Part shown: positions 10,375 to 22,540 of the stretch, one piece after another
Layout of the letters: each line of letters begins with the position of its first letter
Position numbering within the stretch: position 1 is the stretch's first letter
NCBI GenBank assembly: GCA_023853785.1
Contig: JAJIRX010000140.1
Location: forward strand, 1-64,000
DNA: 64,000 nucleotides
Origin: Psilocybe azurescens
Taxonomy: Eukaryota > Basidiomycota > Agaricomycetes > Agaricales > Agrocybaceae
Reading direction: 5' to 3'
Translations under genes and position numbers: made by a program
The notes under the pieces: generated by a model
Databases searched by the model: none
What the model was told of the DNA's origin: nothing
The model's input: only the letters and a program-made list of their open reading frames with translations

Positions 10375-12099
10375 ATAATTTTGTATCTTGACATCGAGGA
10401 CATAATGTATATATCAGTCACCTAGTAATATATTGTATATAGACCGACTGCCCGTACAGTAGTGTAAATAATGTATATGGCGGGCCTAATTCTACTGTTT
10501 TTGCTGCTTCGCCCCTGGGCCATCCCAGCAAGTTCATGACAAGCGTCTCCTAGAGGGCACGGATTTGACACGCCTCTAGTCAATTAAAAAGGTAAGTTCG
10601 TTTTCCCTATAAAGTTCTCCTATTAACTGTACCACTAGGGCACAAAGTGTGCAATTCCAGCTCGTTCTTGTTTCCAGACCTCAAGGGCGATCCCAAGTTC
10701 GCGTGTCTATTCACCCTCCACCGGCCTCCATTCTACTTGCTCGTTCATCCCTTTCAAAGATATTAGGCTTTTTTAATGTCTATGGCGTTAGAATACGGCT
10801 GTGCGTGTATTTCTATACTCTATTTTGATGTTCTATGCTATTCCATCCTTTAGATGTGAGGCTCTCTGAGCCGATGTAGTCTCTGCCCTTCCTGGCCTTT
10901 TAATAGGCGCTTCGCGTTTTTCACATCTTCTATGTCCGTCGTGTTCTCGACTTTCAGCCCTTTCTTGACCAACGCTCGTCTTTGAGCCATCATCCGACGC
11001 CGACATTTCGTCAAGTTTAAATATTGTTGCCGTGTGTGCCGCTGATGGAGTCACAGTGGCTGGCGTCTGCTGTGGAGCGCATCTCTATTTCCTGTGTTCC
11101 TCCTAATCTCTTTCAACTCACTTCGTCCTTCCTGGTACCGTTGCCAACCCAACCTATGCCACCAAAACTGCTGCCACCATCCACCATTTCGGCTCAAGTA
11201 ACCAACAAGTGGAGCCCGAGTGCAGTCGCTTCTCAACCGCTTTGACAGGCCCCAATATCACATCATTTTGTTTTGTTTAGTGCATGTGAAGGTGGAGGCG
11301 GCTCCACAAGCATGAAGATATATAAACACGACCTTCCTACTAACACCCCAACTAACTCTAGTCGCAAACAATGACACCACTACCCACTCACCCAATTATT
11401 CCAACTTAACACCTTGCCCATACCTCAAGAACGTCCGGCTGATCATTATCGGACGCTTTCCCAGGTGAATTGCTCTAGGTAACTGCTCGGCTCATTCTTA
11501 CCCACTGCTTTACTGATTGTATTTCGGAGATCAATAGAAGGCCCTGCGCCAGACAGACTTCATAATAGGTAGGTTTTATCCATATAATTTGTTATTGTAT
11601 TCTGCTAATCCTAGGTGTCTCTGAAAGTGACCACCTAAACTCTGGCCAGGCGCAATTTGTCAGTCCTTTTTCCTCGTTTTTATCTATTTTAATTTTATTT
11701 CTGTTGATAATTTAAAATGGCAGCCCAATTCTTTATTTTTGCTTCGAGTCTTCAGACCGAGCATTTATACACAAGTGTAACGTTCACAGGTATGGCCATA
11801 TTGAGAAATTTATATTTATGTTTATTTATTTATTTTTGAAGCTTATGAGTAAGTTCTTCATATTTCTTATCTAGCTTTTACGTGTTACCCTTATTCAAGT
11901 ATTGGGTCGTTGACATTATCAATCAGTGGGGTGGGAAGAGATTCCGCAATGGGAGGGGTTACTGTTGGTTTTAGTACCTGTAGTTAATGTAGTCGTATAT
12001 TTATCTGCTTGAAAATATACCCATTTGGCTTTCTTTTTGGAGTGAAACCCTGAATACCATGGTTAATATTCAGAACGGGTTCTGGTCTCAAATTGTAGC
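10375..12099. other. AT-rich intergenic region
   Basis: Scattered frames under 80 codons only. A Ser/Asp/Arg-rich minus-strand frame (10,833-11,054, MSASDDGSKTSVGQ) has no supporting exon. Nothing else is recognised. Confidence 0.4.
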
Positions 12100-12109
12100 T
12101 GGTCAGGCT

Positions 12110-12665
12110 GACGACAACAGTGTTCTGGCATTGGAATCTGTCAACTATATTGTATCCAGCTCACAGAAGGGTGCTTAGTTTGCAATCCATTGCGAGTCTC
12201 TGAGGATCTAAATTCTTGTAGACAATTGGTGACAGTAAGCTCTGGCATTGGAATTTCTTGGTCATATTATATCTAGCTCACGAACAGTTGCCTGGCTTGC
12301 AATGTATCACAAGTATCCTAGAATTAGATACCTTGTTGATATTGATAATAATATCACAGCTGCCCTATCGTCATGCATAGGGACAGTATCAATTCCATAA
12401 TAAACTGTATCACTACGATAAACTCACAATATCACTTTTCAAATATTTTTGGACCTAGCAATATCTTGCTATAAATTACATTGTGAATCAGCATATATTA
12501 TGATGACAATTATAACGCAGATAACCATCTACTAATAACCCATATTATTATGACAAATTCATAATATCAATTTTCAAATATTTTTTGGACCTAGCAATGT
12601 CTTTCTATAAATTGCATTGTGAGTCAGCCTATACTATGGTGACCGGATTATGGCACAGATGATCG
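12110..12665. repeat. Two diverged pairs of about 125-bp tandem duplications
   Basis: The text CTGGCATTGGAAT...TATCTAGCTCAC...GCTTGCAAT occurs at about 12,123 and again at about 12,242. A second pair, built on TTTTCAAATATTTTTGGACC and TATAAATTGCATTGTGA, occurs at about 12,436 and 12,570. Copies are about 120-130 bp apart and diverged. No gene is visible in this AT-rich stretch. Confidence 0.65.
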
Positions 12666-15457
12666 TCTATAAGGGATTTCGGAGTTCATAATGTCTGATG
12701 TGATTCTTTCTGTTTTCCTGATGTAAATATAGGACATGTCATGTAGCACTAACGTGAGTTACATTTCGTTAACTACTCAGCGAGATGAAGAGCTTTGGGT
12801 TTTGATTTATGGTCAAGCAAGACTGCCTGGTGGTTCCAGGCGTCAAGGAATACATACTGTTAGATTTTGTGCGAAATTGCTACCAGCTGCTGTATTGTTT
12901 TACCATCCACGTCGCTTACAATTAATTATGTTTATTAACCGGGATTGTAGGGGAGACCCGGAATGTTCTCGTGGGTTACTATTAGTATTACTTGCCTGAG
13001 GCTGTATATAAAGATGTAACTCATCGTTATTACAAGGAGGCTTTTTTGGATAATACATTCCTCCAGTTCAGAGTTACACGGTCGTCTCTCGACAAGAGCA
13101 GTGCGTTGGTAAACAAGCATAGGTGGAAAGCATAACGAGGTTAGCATTCGAGGAGGGAGGAAAGGCATTATGCGGTCCCAGAGATCGGGTGGTCGCGCCG
13201 TGGAAATAAGTCGTTGCAATTTAAGTGACCTCAGACTGTACAAAAAATGAATGAGGAAGAGTCAGCGTCAGGAAGAGGTGTATGCGGGTGGGTGGGATGA
13301 ATAAATAGTGAGCATATGCGAAGCGGGCACTTATAAATTATTATATGCGTGAATATATGCGTGTACGCTGTCGTCGATGAGTGAAAACGGGATGATGGGA
13401 TGGGAATGGGATGGGAATGAAGATGAGAACATGGGTGCCTTGCAAGAGAGAAGGAAAGGATTGGGGGCGGCCGCATGCACAGTCCACAGGCGATGATATC
13501 ATTGTGTAGGGTAACGATGAATATGGAACAGATATCGAATTGTTAAGCATCGCGACTCACAAAGTGGCGACTGAAAGGGAGAAAACTTTCACTGTTCCGA
13601 TATTCCTCCAACGCTCGCTAGAGCTCCTTCGAGTCCCATTCTGGTGCGCACACGCTATGGCGCGCATTTTTGTGCATTTCCGCGTGAGCTGAAGTTTGAG
13701 GAGGGAATTGACATTTCTGGTTGTTGTCAGTGTGGGTGTTGTTATTTTGAGGGTGGCGGCGCATACATACGAGGGGAGGGGAGGATCAGTTGAATAGCAT
13801 AGCGCGTCAAGGGCGGTGGAGAATTCACGTGACGCCACACGATAAGAGGGTGAGCGAAGGAGGGACATGGAGTGTCAGTTACGACTTCGACAGAATGATA
13901 TCTACACGCATAGTTGAAAACAAGACGCGCCAAAGCCGAGCACAACGCTAAATCATGGACTGTTGCAACAGCATAAAAATATCGAGGACATATCAGAGAA
14001 ACGAAACAAATCAAGAAATCCCTCAAACTCAACATAACCATGTACAACGATATATGCCTCCCCACTCCTAACTCTCTGCCTCCTTCTTACCCAGCCTTCG
14101 GCTGACGAACACTCAAGACCTCTTTATGCAGTCGTATAGCCCTTGTGCTCAGCCTGGAGGATGCCCAACTGGTGGCCGTACTGTGCTTGAGGGACAGGTG
14201 GGCAGTAAGATCTAGATGGCGACGACGCAAGTCTTGTTTGTGGGAATAGATCCGTAAATATTAGAGCAGGAATGCTTACATCAGCGGTCTGTGGGCTGAT
14301 GCGACCCGATTCCTCCCACTCCTCCCTTGGCATCTGTGATCCACCCTTATGTGTCCCCGTCAAATTTCGTCCTCTTGTCAATACCAGGCTGGCAGGTATC
14401 TCCCTGTCTCTATCTATCACGTTTCCCCGAAATCATCCTCCAACCACATCAATCTCCTCATCGCGATGATGAAAACGACCCAGTTAACATCCGCAGATGC
14501 CCTCCAAGACCTTTACCTCTGTTCTGGAAGTGTCTGGAAGCAAATAGTGACTAGTTCTGTGTCATTCACCTACTCTGCTGTTGTCTCCTCCACAATCCTT
14601 CTGAGTTTGGACTCTGTACCAACCCATGATAACCTCCTCTTCCCCTTCCCCTTCCCCTCCCGTTCTTCCCCACTCTTCCATCTTATACGATGCGGTGCCA
14701 TTAGATGGGATGCGACTTGGATAGGACACAATTTAACCCGATGGGAGGTGGCATGGTATGGTTGGGCCGGGTTGTGCGTTGGGTTTTACACTCCTCTAGT
14801 TGCCCATTCTCCGTCGTACCTCATTACCTATTTGTCTTCTATGCTGTCCATTGCAACGATCGTCTGAATCTGTTCTTTTCACTTTTTCTTTCTGGAAAAT
14901 CATTCCTTTGTTTTTGTATTCTGACCTTCTGCAGACCGCCAGACGCTTCTGGCTATCTAATTGATCTGAGTTAATGTTCAGCCTCTATCTTCTGAGATCT
15001 CTTCCAACCATTTTCGTTCTTGTCGGCAGAGGGAGGGCATTCTTCCTTCCCCGCTCATTCCTCTGAGCCTTCTGATCCACACCATGAGTAAAATATCCCC
15101 GGGTCTCTTCTTTATGATGCCGCGATCTTCGATATGATATGACATGACACGATCCACGATGTGCGATGACAGATGGGGTCGAATCCGATGAGTGGTTGCA
15201 CAGAGACTCGACTCACAGTCGAAGTATCTCATCTCCCAATGCCTCTTTTTTGCCTTCAAGAGTGTTGGTTTACTTTCAGACATGCTGTCACACCTCTTAT
15301 CATCCACGCCCATTCTGGCTACCCGTGTTCATACCAATCTTACTCGTTACCAAATCCGGCCGTTTGCAGAGGCTCTTGCCACACAGGAGGCGGACACCTA
15401 AAAATAGAAATAGCCTAGCATTTGCACATTGCTGTAACGTCCCTCGTACTCATCACC
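12666..15457. other. Long stretch without supported gene
   Basis: Several frames of 60-170 codons occur on both strands, but none shows family similarity or clean splice partners. The least unlikely is a minus-strand frame at 14,124-14,420 ending QYGHQLGILQAEHKGYTTA. It might be the last exon of an unrecognised gene. A cytosine-rich run at 14,640-14,665 is low complexity. Confidence 0.35.
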
Positions 15458-16293
15458 ATGAACTTGATTCGCTCAGCTAAATCTGGGAGTGACTGGACAA
15501 GGAATGAGCTGGCTGCATACCGCATCGAGACTCATCGTGAAGAACCCCTCATCTTCTTCGGTGTTCAAGCTTTACCCCAGCCACAGGTTGACCCTGAGCT
15601 CCTCACCTCCTTCGATGCAGCACAAGCCACCAATGGCTCAAATGCCGAGCTCCTCCATCTGTTAGATATGGCCATGATTCCGAGCTCGGGCGAGTCTGCA
15701 GTTGACGACTTTGCAGCAGGACTGTTCAGGGCTCTTGGTTATGCCAAACACAATCGTGTTGCTCGCACTCGGAAAGCCTCAGGCCTTCGCATTTGTGGAG
15801 AGCTAAGACAGGCCCAGACCGATGTCTGTATAATTGACTGCAATAGAAACAATATTCTTCTGCTCGTTCAAGAGGACAAGCGCTTCAAAGGTGAAGGGGC
15901 AGACCCTGAAGCACAGTTGATTGCAGAAGCTATTGCTGCCTTTGCATTTAATAATGAACGGAGGGACAATGCTGGCATGGAACCACTTGATGAAATGGTT
16001 AGTCTTTTTACACTTTCTCTATTTACATTTATTACATTATTGAAATAATTGTTATCAAGATAATACCTGGTATCACGATGGTGGGCACAACACCGACATT
16101 CTACAAGATTCCCATCACAAGAGACCTGCTACAGCATGTGGCGGAGGGAACCTACTCCCATGAACCTGGCACCCGGGTCACATACTGTCAACCACCGGTT
16201 CCCCGACCTATTTCTGAGGGAATGAAACCTCTCGACAACAGGCGCCAGATCCTTGCCTGTTATGAGGCCTTCAAGAGTATTGTTGGAATCTGA
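15458..16293 (+). CDS. PD-(D/E)XK nuclease-like basidiomycete protein
   Basis: Two exons, 15,458-15,997 and 16,060-16,293, flank an intron with a GTTAGT donor and a CAAG acceptor. They join in frame to a product of 257 residues with no break. The chosen ATG at 15,458 is the first ATG of the open frame. The protein belongs to a multicopy mushroom family of hypothetical proteins with the shared blocks ESAVDDFAAGLFRALGY, RICGELRQAQTDVCIID, LLLVQEDKRF, PEAQLIAEAIAAFAFNN, PGITMVGTTPTFYKIPIT and MKPLDNRRQILACYEAFK. An Asp in TDVCIID followed about 15 residues later by QEDK fits the D...(D/E)xK pattern of restriction-endonuclease-fold nucleases. That assignment is my inference. No signal peptide or membrane segment is seen. 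The copy looks intact, unlike most of its neighbours. Confidence 0.75.
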
Positions 16294-17049
16294 TTCCCAC
16301 TGCCCTTCTAAATTAGTGGCAGGTCTTGCGTTCATTTTTGTTCAGTTACTGTGTAAACAATAATATGTCTATCTTCGAAACGTTATTGAAAGATACTCTT
16401 AATGGAATATTCATGTGATGGATGGGCGCCTATCCTCACGCCATTCGTCCAGCAATCGCACGGCATTCTATTCTGTACTGCTGCTACTGCTTTGCCACAG
16501 TACAAAATGTGTTCCCATTTAGGACTCGATCCAAACGTCTAGTTCAACTTCATCTCAAAAGCTGTCTTAAGTCCAAAAATAAACATTATTTAGGTCGAAC
16601 AACTCGCATTGAAGCTCTGGAATAGATGGAAAATTCAGATATAGGCAAAACAGGCACATGCGCACTGCTGTATATGTCGACGTGTTGGGCGAGGGAATCG
16701 GACCCCGCCTAATTATGCCTCACACCGACATTTCCGAAGGTCATTCATTAGCAAAGATAAACACTGGCACTACGTTCGAGAGTAAGAAATGCCTCAAGAA
16801 TACCAAGCATGGAGCCTTAAGGAAATCCGACGATCAAAGTCCGAGCATACCCTGTCTCTAGATTTACTGGGAGTGGCTCAAGTGACACCTGTTCATTTAG
16901 CTTACAGAAGGTAAAGAAATCGAGATTCAATGGGTCAAATTGGTTGCAGTGGAACTCGGCGTGCATACGCTGTATGCACTGGGATATTTTCTCTGTCAGA
17001 ATAGCAGAGGTTGTCAGAAGTTCGGAGGTGACAAATAAAGGGAAGAAGC
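16294..17049. other. Intergenic, no supported gene
   Basis: Small plus-strand frames at 16,422-16,625 and 16,658-16,861 have no recognisable product or splice partner. Confidence 0.4.
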
Positions 17050-17420
17050 ACGAGGACGGCACAGGCCTAGCAGCATCGCATGCTGCTGGAAACCATCAAG
17101 TAGGGGGAGACAATGGCGCCGGCGAGGACGACAATGGCCCAGCAGCACGCGATGCTGCTGAGCTGGGAACCGTCGAGTTGAGGGACTGCAGCGACAACAA
17201 ACACCCAACATCACAGGATGCTGCTGGGCTCGGAACCGTCGAGTAGGGGGATGGCGGGGACGACGATGGCCCAGCAGCATGCGATACTGCTGAGCTGGGA
17301 ACCATCGAGTGGAGGGAGAGGCGGTGGCGGCGGCGAGGACGGCACAGGCTCAGCAGCATCACATGCTGCTGGAAACTGTCGAGTAGGGGGGGAGACGATG
17401 ACCAGCACGCGATGCTGGGG
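17050..17420. repeat. GC-rich minisatellite with palindromic CAGCAGCATG core
   Basis: About six degenerate copies of a 55-65 bp unit. Each has a small palindrome (GCAGCATGCGATGCTGC type), then CTGGGAACCGTCGAGTAGGGGG and GGCGACGACGATGGCCCAG. The copies are imperfect in length and sequence. Long frames on both strands through it (Ser/Pro-rich or Gly-rich) are products of the repeat and are not called as genes. Confidence 0.7.
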
Positions 17421-20400
17421 TGGCACGTCACATAGAGTAGGAGTATGGATGAGTGTTCACAGAGCTGACAGCAATATGCGAGTGGATCGGTCGATGGCGT
17501 TTATACGAAGAGGGGTGGGTTGAACAAGTGGGAGGAATTACAAAAGGCGGACGGCAGCTTATATTAAATTATATAGGAGTTCGTTTGGGTATCAAATAGC
17601 GGGAGTTGGGTTGTACTAGGGAGACGTCTAGCCCAGTCTCCTCAGTCTAAACGCCATCTCGCGTACCGTGGGCAGATTTAACGCGACTTGTTTGTAAGAA
17701 ATAAAGGATTTGGTGACGTATTTAAATAACAATATATAACAAAGGTACTCACGATACGGACGATGAACTTGAGCCTGAAGCGTGCGATTAAGAGCGGGGT
17801 GGGTAAGGACAGACTTAGCATACTACATAAGATGAAGCTCGACTTCAGCTAGTAGTTAGGTTGATTTATATGTTATTGAGCTGAAAAGCATGCATAAATT
17901 GCTAATAAAGGGTGTGTTGCGAGGCACGGGCGAAACCTTGACCTCGGCTTGATCAGAGTCGAGGTAGAGGTTAGAAGCGGTGGTGGTAATAGACTTGAGA
18001 GGGCGGGGTGGTCTGCTAGCGTGCTAAATGGGATGAGTGAGTCGGGAAGTCAAAGGAAAGACGCTCACGAGTGCGTCGTGAACATGGTTTGGGGCGTGCC
18101 TTGGTTTCTCACCACCTCAAAGTTGCCGTGCTAATCTCTACATCCCCAATCAAACCGTGCACAGCCGCGCCAATAAATGGCGCCTGGTTAATCTCACCTT
18201 ACATCTCCCTATACCTTACAAATGGACCCTTAGATATACAAGTCCGTCGCTCTCGATGTTTCGAGCTCTAGTAGATACAATAACGTAGAGTGGTGTAAAT
18301 TTACACCCGTGCGTCTTAGCACCTCGTCTGCTTGTTGCACGATAATAAAAGATTCAAAAATAAAATAAAAATAAAAACCGTGCACAGCCGCTGATACAAT
18401 CTACAGTAATAGAATCTAATCTAATCTACGCTCGGGTAGCTCGGCCCAGATGGTCGGAGCCCACTATCTCAACGGTCAACGTAACCAATGGATGACACCA
18501 GCACTACAACCAACCATATTACCATCACCAAAAATTATCCCGACCTTCTTCCTCCAGCACATTTTGAAAGTGAACAAGTACCACGTGCCTCTCTCTCCTA
18601 GTTCGAGATACCACTTTATGTTTTACGCAAATAGGTGGATACAGTCTCCTTAATTGTATTGGGCCCCAGCTTCGGCTATCCGTAGTGTAGATATTAGTCC
18701 TCATTCAACAAAATACTCATCATTATTAACAATTTATGCCTGATCTCAGCTCGATATCACCGTTCAACAACGAAAGGTTCCTACGGAGAACTTCTCTCTA
18801 TTCACTCTTTCTCTTAGCGAGACACTTTACCTTGGGGCTAGTAAGACAAAATCATTTAACGTTCAAACTGCAGTCCCAAGGTATGGTGACCGAACACTCT
18901 TTAACAGCTGCCTTCCGCGCTTGGACCTCAAGATGTGCACCCCTCGGCATGTACGAGCTTAGCGTACCTACATTGTACGTAGCATCCCAGGCGCCCCTAC
19001 ATTGCAACTTTGCAAGTACCAACTTCATTTTCGAATTAATTTACTCTTAGCGGTTTCTATAGCGAAATTCTCCTCATTTGTTCTCAAGGTAATAATACTG
19101 GATGTGTTTCGAAACCTCTTCTATATACTCACCAGTGTTCAGCAGGTTCTCGAGCATTTTTCGAGATCCTCTCGACGAGGTCGATCAACGTCTACGAGCA
19201 CACACGGTGCAGTCAGAAGGTATGCAATATGTCTCGTCAAAAATGACAGGCAGCGGAGGACGAGAGTATTTTTCGGATAGAAAATAGTTGAGCTCGCTTT
19301 CAAAGCGACACACTGCAACCTATTGCAGTAGATATTGAGGAGATAAAGGGACAAGAGGGAGGGCAGGAAAAGATGGCGTGACTCCTGAGGTCTGGGGTAA
19401 GAGATTTTGTCATAAGCGATTTCCTTGTTATTGAAGACCTCAATACCGACCTTCATTTGGTAGTGCAACAGTTTGATGGGAGATACGCACTAATTAAAAC
19501 TCTTCGAGGTGAGAAAGTCGATACAGAACCATAATATCAACATCTCAGATACAAATGATAGAATGGTAATGAACTATACGACCTATTTTCGGAGTTAGAT
19601 GCCAGGAAAGTGGAGGCTTGAGAAGAATTCTCAATGGCAAGTACATTAACAACACTAGTTTTGGTCAAATCAGTATCGACGGTATACCTGCTGATGAGCT
19701 CCCATATGATTGTGATATTTTTGTAGGTAGTTGGGAGATAGCATGTGGTATGTATTGAGCGACAAGGGAAAATCCAAGGAAGACAGGCCATTAATAGCTG
19801 GCAGCCGAAGCCACTGCCAATTTATCCATAAATTCTCCTCCTAAAATTCACACAACACCCAATCAGCCAATACACCTTATTCCAGCTTGCAGGTACGGAG
19901 AACAAACTTTCCGATGCGTACAATCTATTCTTATTGATTATTTTCATGTCATTGATTACATTGCCTCATATATATAACTGTCGAAAGCAGAAGTCGTCAG
20001 TCAACTTCTTCGTAGAGTCAAATTCTGGGTCCCACGTTCTGAAAGTAAATATCGAGAACGAACGTTCGTCCCGATAACCTTGGAGCAACATGAAAATTAG
20101 TTAAGGCTCGCACACCTCCGAAAAATTGGACGGCGAAGCTGTACGCATCGTACACGATCCGACTAAAATCAAGCTTTTATTTTGTCTACATCCCAAACCA
20201 GGACTCAAGCCAGCCACGACAATATCCCATGAAACATTGACAACGTGGAAAGAATATGAGAACGTGAAAAGCATGAGAGAAGAAGTTCAAGATGTTAAAT
20301 TTCTATCCCTGGTATTGTTTATTCTACGTATCTCTGCATACGGTATACTTACTATTCACATCCTTCAAACCGCTCGTGTCAGTTGAATAGTTATATAAAA

Positions 20401-20467
20401 TCACCGTACTTTAACCTGGTGTAATTGAGCCCTGTCGGTACTGACATTCCCTTGGCCAGGTCCTACA
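17421..20467. other. Intergenic region without supported gene
   Basis: Only frames of about 60-110 codons, none recognised. An A-rich run lies at 18,350-18,376. The last 100 bases before 20,468 probably contain the promoter of the phosphoesterase gene. Confidence 0.4.
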
Positions 20468-22024
20468 ATGACGTCCCTCACCCTTCTTTCCACTCTCCTC
20501 CTCTTCTTGCCGACCGCCCTTGCGAAACCCACGCCTCCGACTGCAGCACCTCCCTTTGATGGAGCCACTGCCGCTGCCGCCCTGGCCGCCCTGGGCCGCC
20601 CACCGTCCAGTTTGCGAGGTCCCGGCTCCTTGCCCGACCCCCATCTCCCTGCTGGCACTGACACTATGCCCGAAATTGAGCACATCGTTCTGGTGATGTA
20701 TGAGAACCACTCATACGACAGTATATTCGGCCTTCTCGGGCACGGGGACGGCCTGCCTATCCGCAATGGCATTGTCACTGCATCGAATCCATATTCCAAC
20801 GGGAGCGTGCAGCACTCATTTGAAATGCCGAATACATGCCAGAGCGGGCATATCTCACAGGAGTGGAACGTGTCGCATGTGGCATTTAATAATGGGAGTA
20901 TGGATGGCTTCGTGCGCGACATTATTTCGCCCGAGTCAATGGGGTATTTCACGGAGAGGCATTTGCCGTTCACGATGGATTTGGCGAACCACTTCCCAAT
21001 TGCTGATAGATGGTTTTGCTCGGTTATGGGACAGACTTGGCCAAATCGCATGTATCTGTACGTAGTATTCCACCCTATTAGTGTTGCAATAGAGGTTGGG
21101 AACTGACTTATCAACGATGCCAGAATCGCTGGAACAAGCATGGGGATTGTCAATACAAATCAAAATATCACTGACCTGGTCCCCCGCTGGAACAATCTTC
21201 AATACTTTCGACCGCTTCAATATCAGTTGGACCGACTACCTTTCCCCAGGCGCATTCCCGTTAGGCGCTACCCCCGAACTCTTCACCATCAGCGACAATG
21301 AAACCGTCACCTTGAACCACGCCACTCTCGACGACTTCTTCGCCGGCCTCGCATCCGGAACTCTACCACAGTTCTCTTTCTTTGAGCAGAGCGGCGTAAC
21401 GCAAAGTGAAGAACCACCACAGAACGTCGTTGTAGGCGAAGGCCTGCTCGCCTCGGCGCTCAACGCACTGGGTGAATCCCCGCTGTGGAACAAAACAGCA
21501 CTCATCTTCGTCTATGACGAGCACGGAGGATATTACGACCATGTTCCCCCCCTGTCGCTCTGGCCCCGGACAATATCACACCGGTAGTACCTGCAGGCGA
21601 ATTTATATTTGATGGCTATCATAGGTACGGATTCAGAGTTCCAGCGCTGATGGTGTCACCGTATGCTAAGCCTGGGCGGTATGTGTCGCATGTTTTGCAT
21701 GACCATACATCTGTGCTGGCGTTTTTACAGCGCAAGTGGAATTTGCCGGCATTGACATGGCGCGATGCAAATGCAAATGATATGACGGATTTCTTGGATA
21801 TGGAGGCGATGGCGCAGAAAAGACCGACTTTTCCTGTGTTCCCAAAGTTGAAGCCCGCGGGGAATACAACTGCAAACTTGGAGTGTAGTACTACGGGCCC
21901 CGGGGTTATTCCGCCAGTGGGAAGTGTGACTGAGCCTGGTGGGAGGATCAAAAGAGAGAGTAAAATGAACTGGTGGTGGTTGATTTCGTCTTTCAATGCT
22001 CAATGTAGTATAGCTGAATATTAA
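20468..22024 (+). CDS. Secreted phosphoesterase-family protein, frame broken in two C runs
   Basis: The ATG at 20,468 opens a clear signal peptide (SLTLLSTLLLFLPTALA). The N-terminal catalytic motif of the phosphoesterase (PF04185-type) family follows: IVLVMYENHSYDSIFG. Then come WPNRMYL, an intron at about 21,058-21,123 (GTACGT..CCAG) and IAGTSMGIVNT. The second metal-site motif is FVYDEHGGYYDHVPP (about 21,508-21,552). The C-terminal block is SHVLHDHTSVLAFLQRKWNL. The family includes phospholipase C-like and acid phosphatase enzymes acting outside the cell; the substrate here is unknown. The frame shifts by +1 within CCCCC at 21,181-21,185 and back within a seven-C run at 21,546-21,552. Both shifts sit in homopolymers and all motifs around them are conserved, so sequence error is as likely as gene loss. 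Asn-x-Ser/Thr sites are frequent, fitting secretion. Confidence 0.85.
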
Positions 22025-22540
22025 ACGGCAAATGTAATGATATTATGACAGTGATACTGGTTAGTAAATTACATTACTCCGCGTGCATGGTAGTTGATTT
22101 GAGGCATCATCTCCGATAAATCGGTCAGTCAGTTTGAGAGCAGTAGAAAGGCATGTTTAGACAGGTGGATATCGTAAGTCGGGATAATAATCAGTAATAT
22201 CTCACTCTCAGTAGCGCAAATGAATGTGAAAGAAAAATATGTATGGCCGCGTGAATGCATATTGCATGGAAGAGAATCTGAAAAACGCTCGAGTGGCCAT
22301 ACTAGCGTTGCCTGCTTCGGTCCTGAGCTGAGGCATAAACCTGAATCCAACCTGAACCTGACTAGCGTCGGATTCAAATTTCGAAAAAATGAGAACCGGA
22401 CGTACAAGGTTCAGCTCTGGGTGAGCCTGAAACGAACTAATGGACTGAATGTCATAAATCCCTTAATTTTGTGGTTATAACGCTCAATTTTTAATATTAT
22501 AGCAGAGTGGGCGAAGGTCAAATAGAACTTACTTTTCCGA
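22025..22540. other. Intergenic between phosphoesterase gene and SET3-like fragment
   Basis: No gene is recognised. Direct and inverted short AT-rich motifs only. Confidence 0.4.

Noticed and set aside
14349..14974. Plus-strand frames with hydrophobic stretches
   Set aside because: No family resemblance and no splice partners; rich in TTCCCC low-complexity text.
15422..15457. Upstream extension of the PD-(D/E)XK-like gene
   Set aside because: The extended frame begins with TTG; the first ATG is at 15,458 and fits family starts better.
17014..17523. Ser/Pro-rich and Gly-rich open frames over the 17-kb minisatellite
   Set aside because: Frames exist on both strands because the unit lacks stops; composition follows the repeat.
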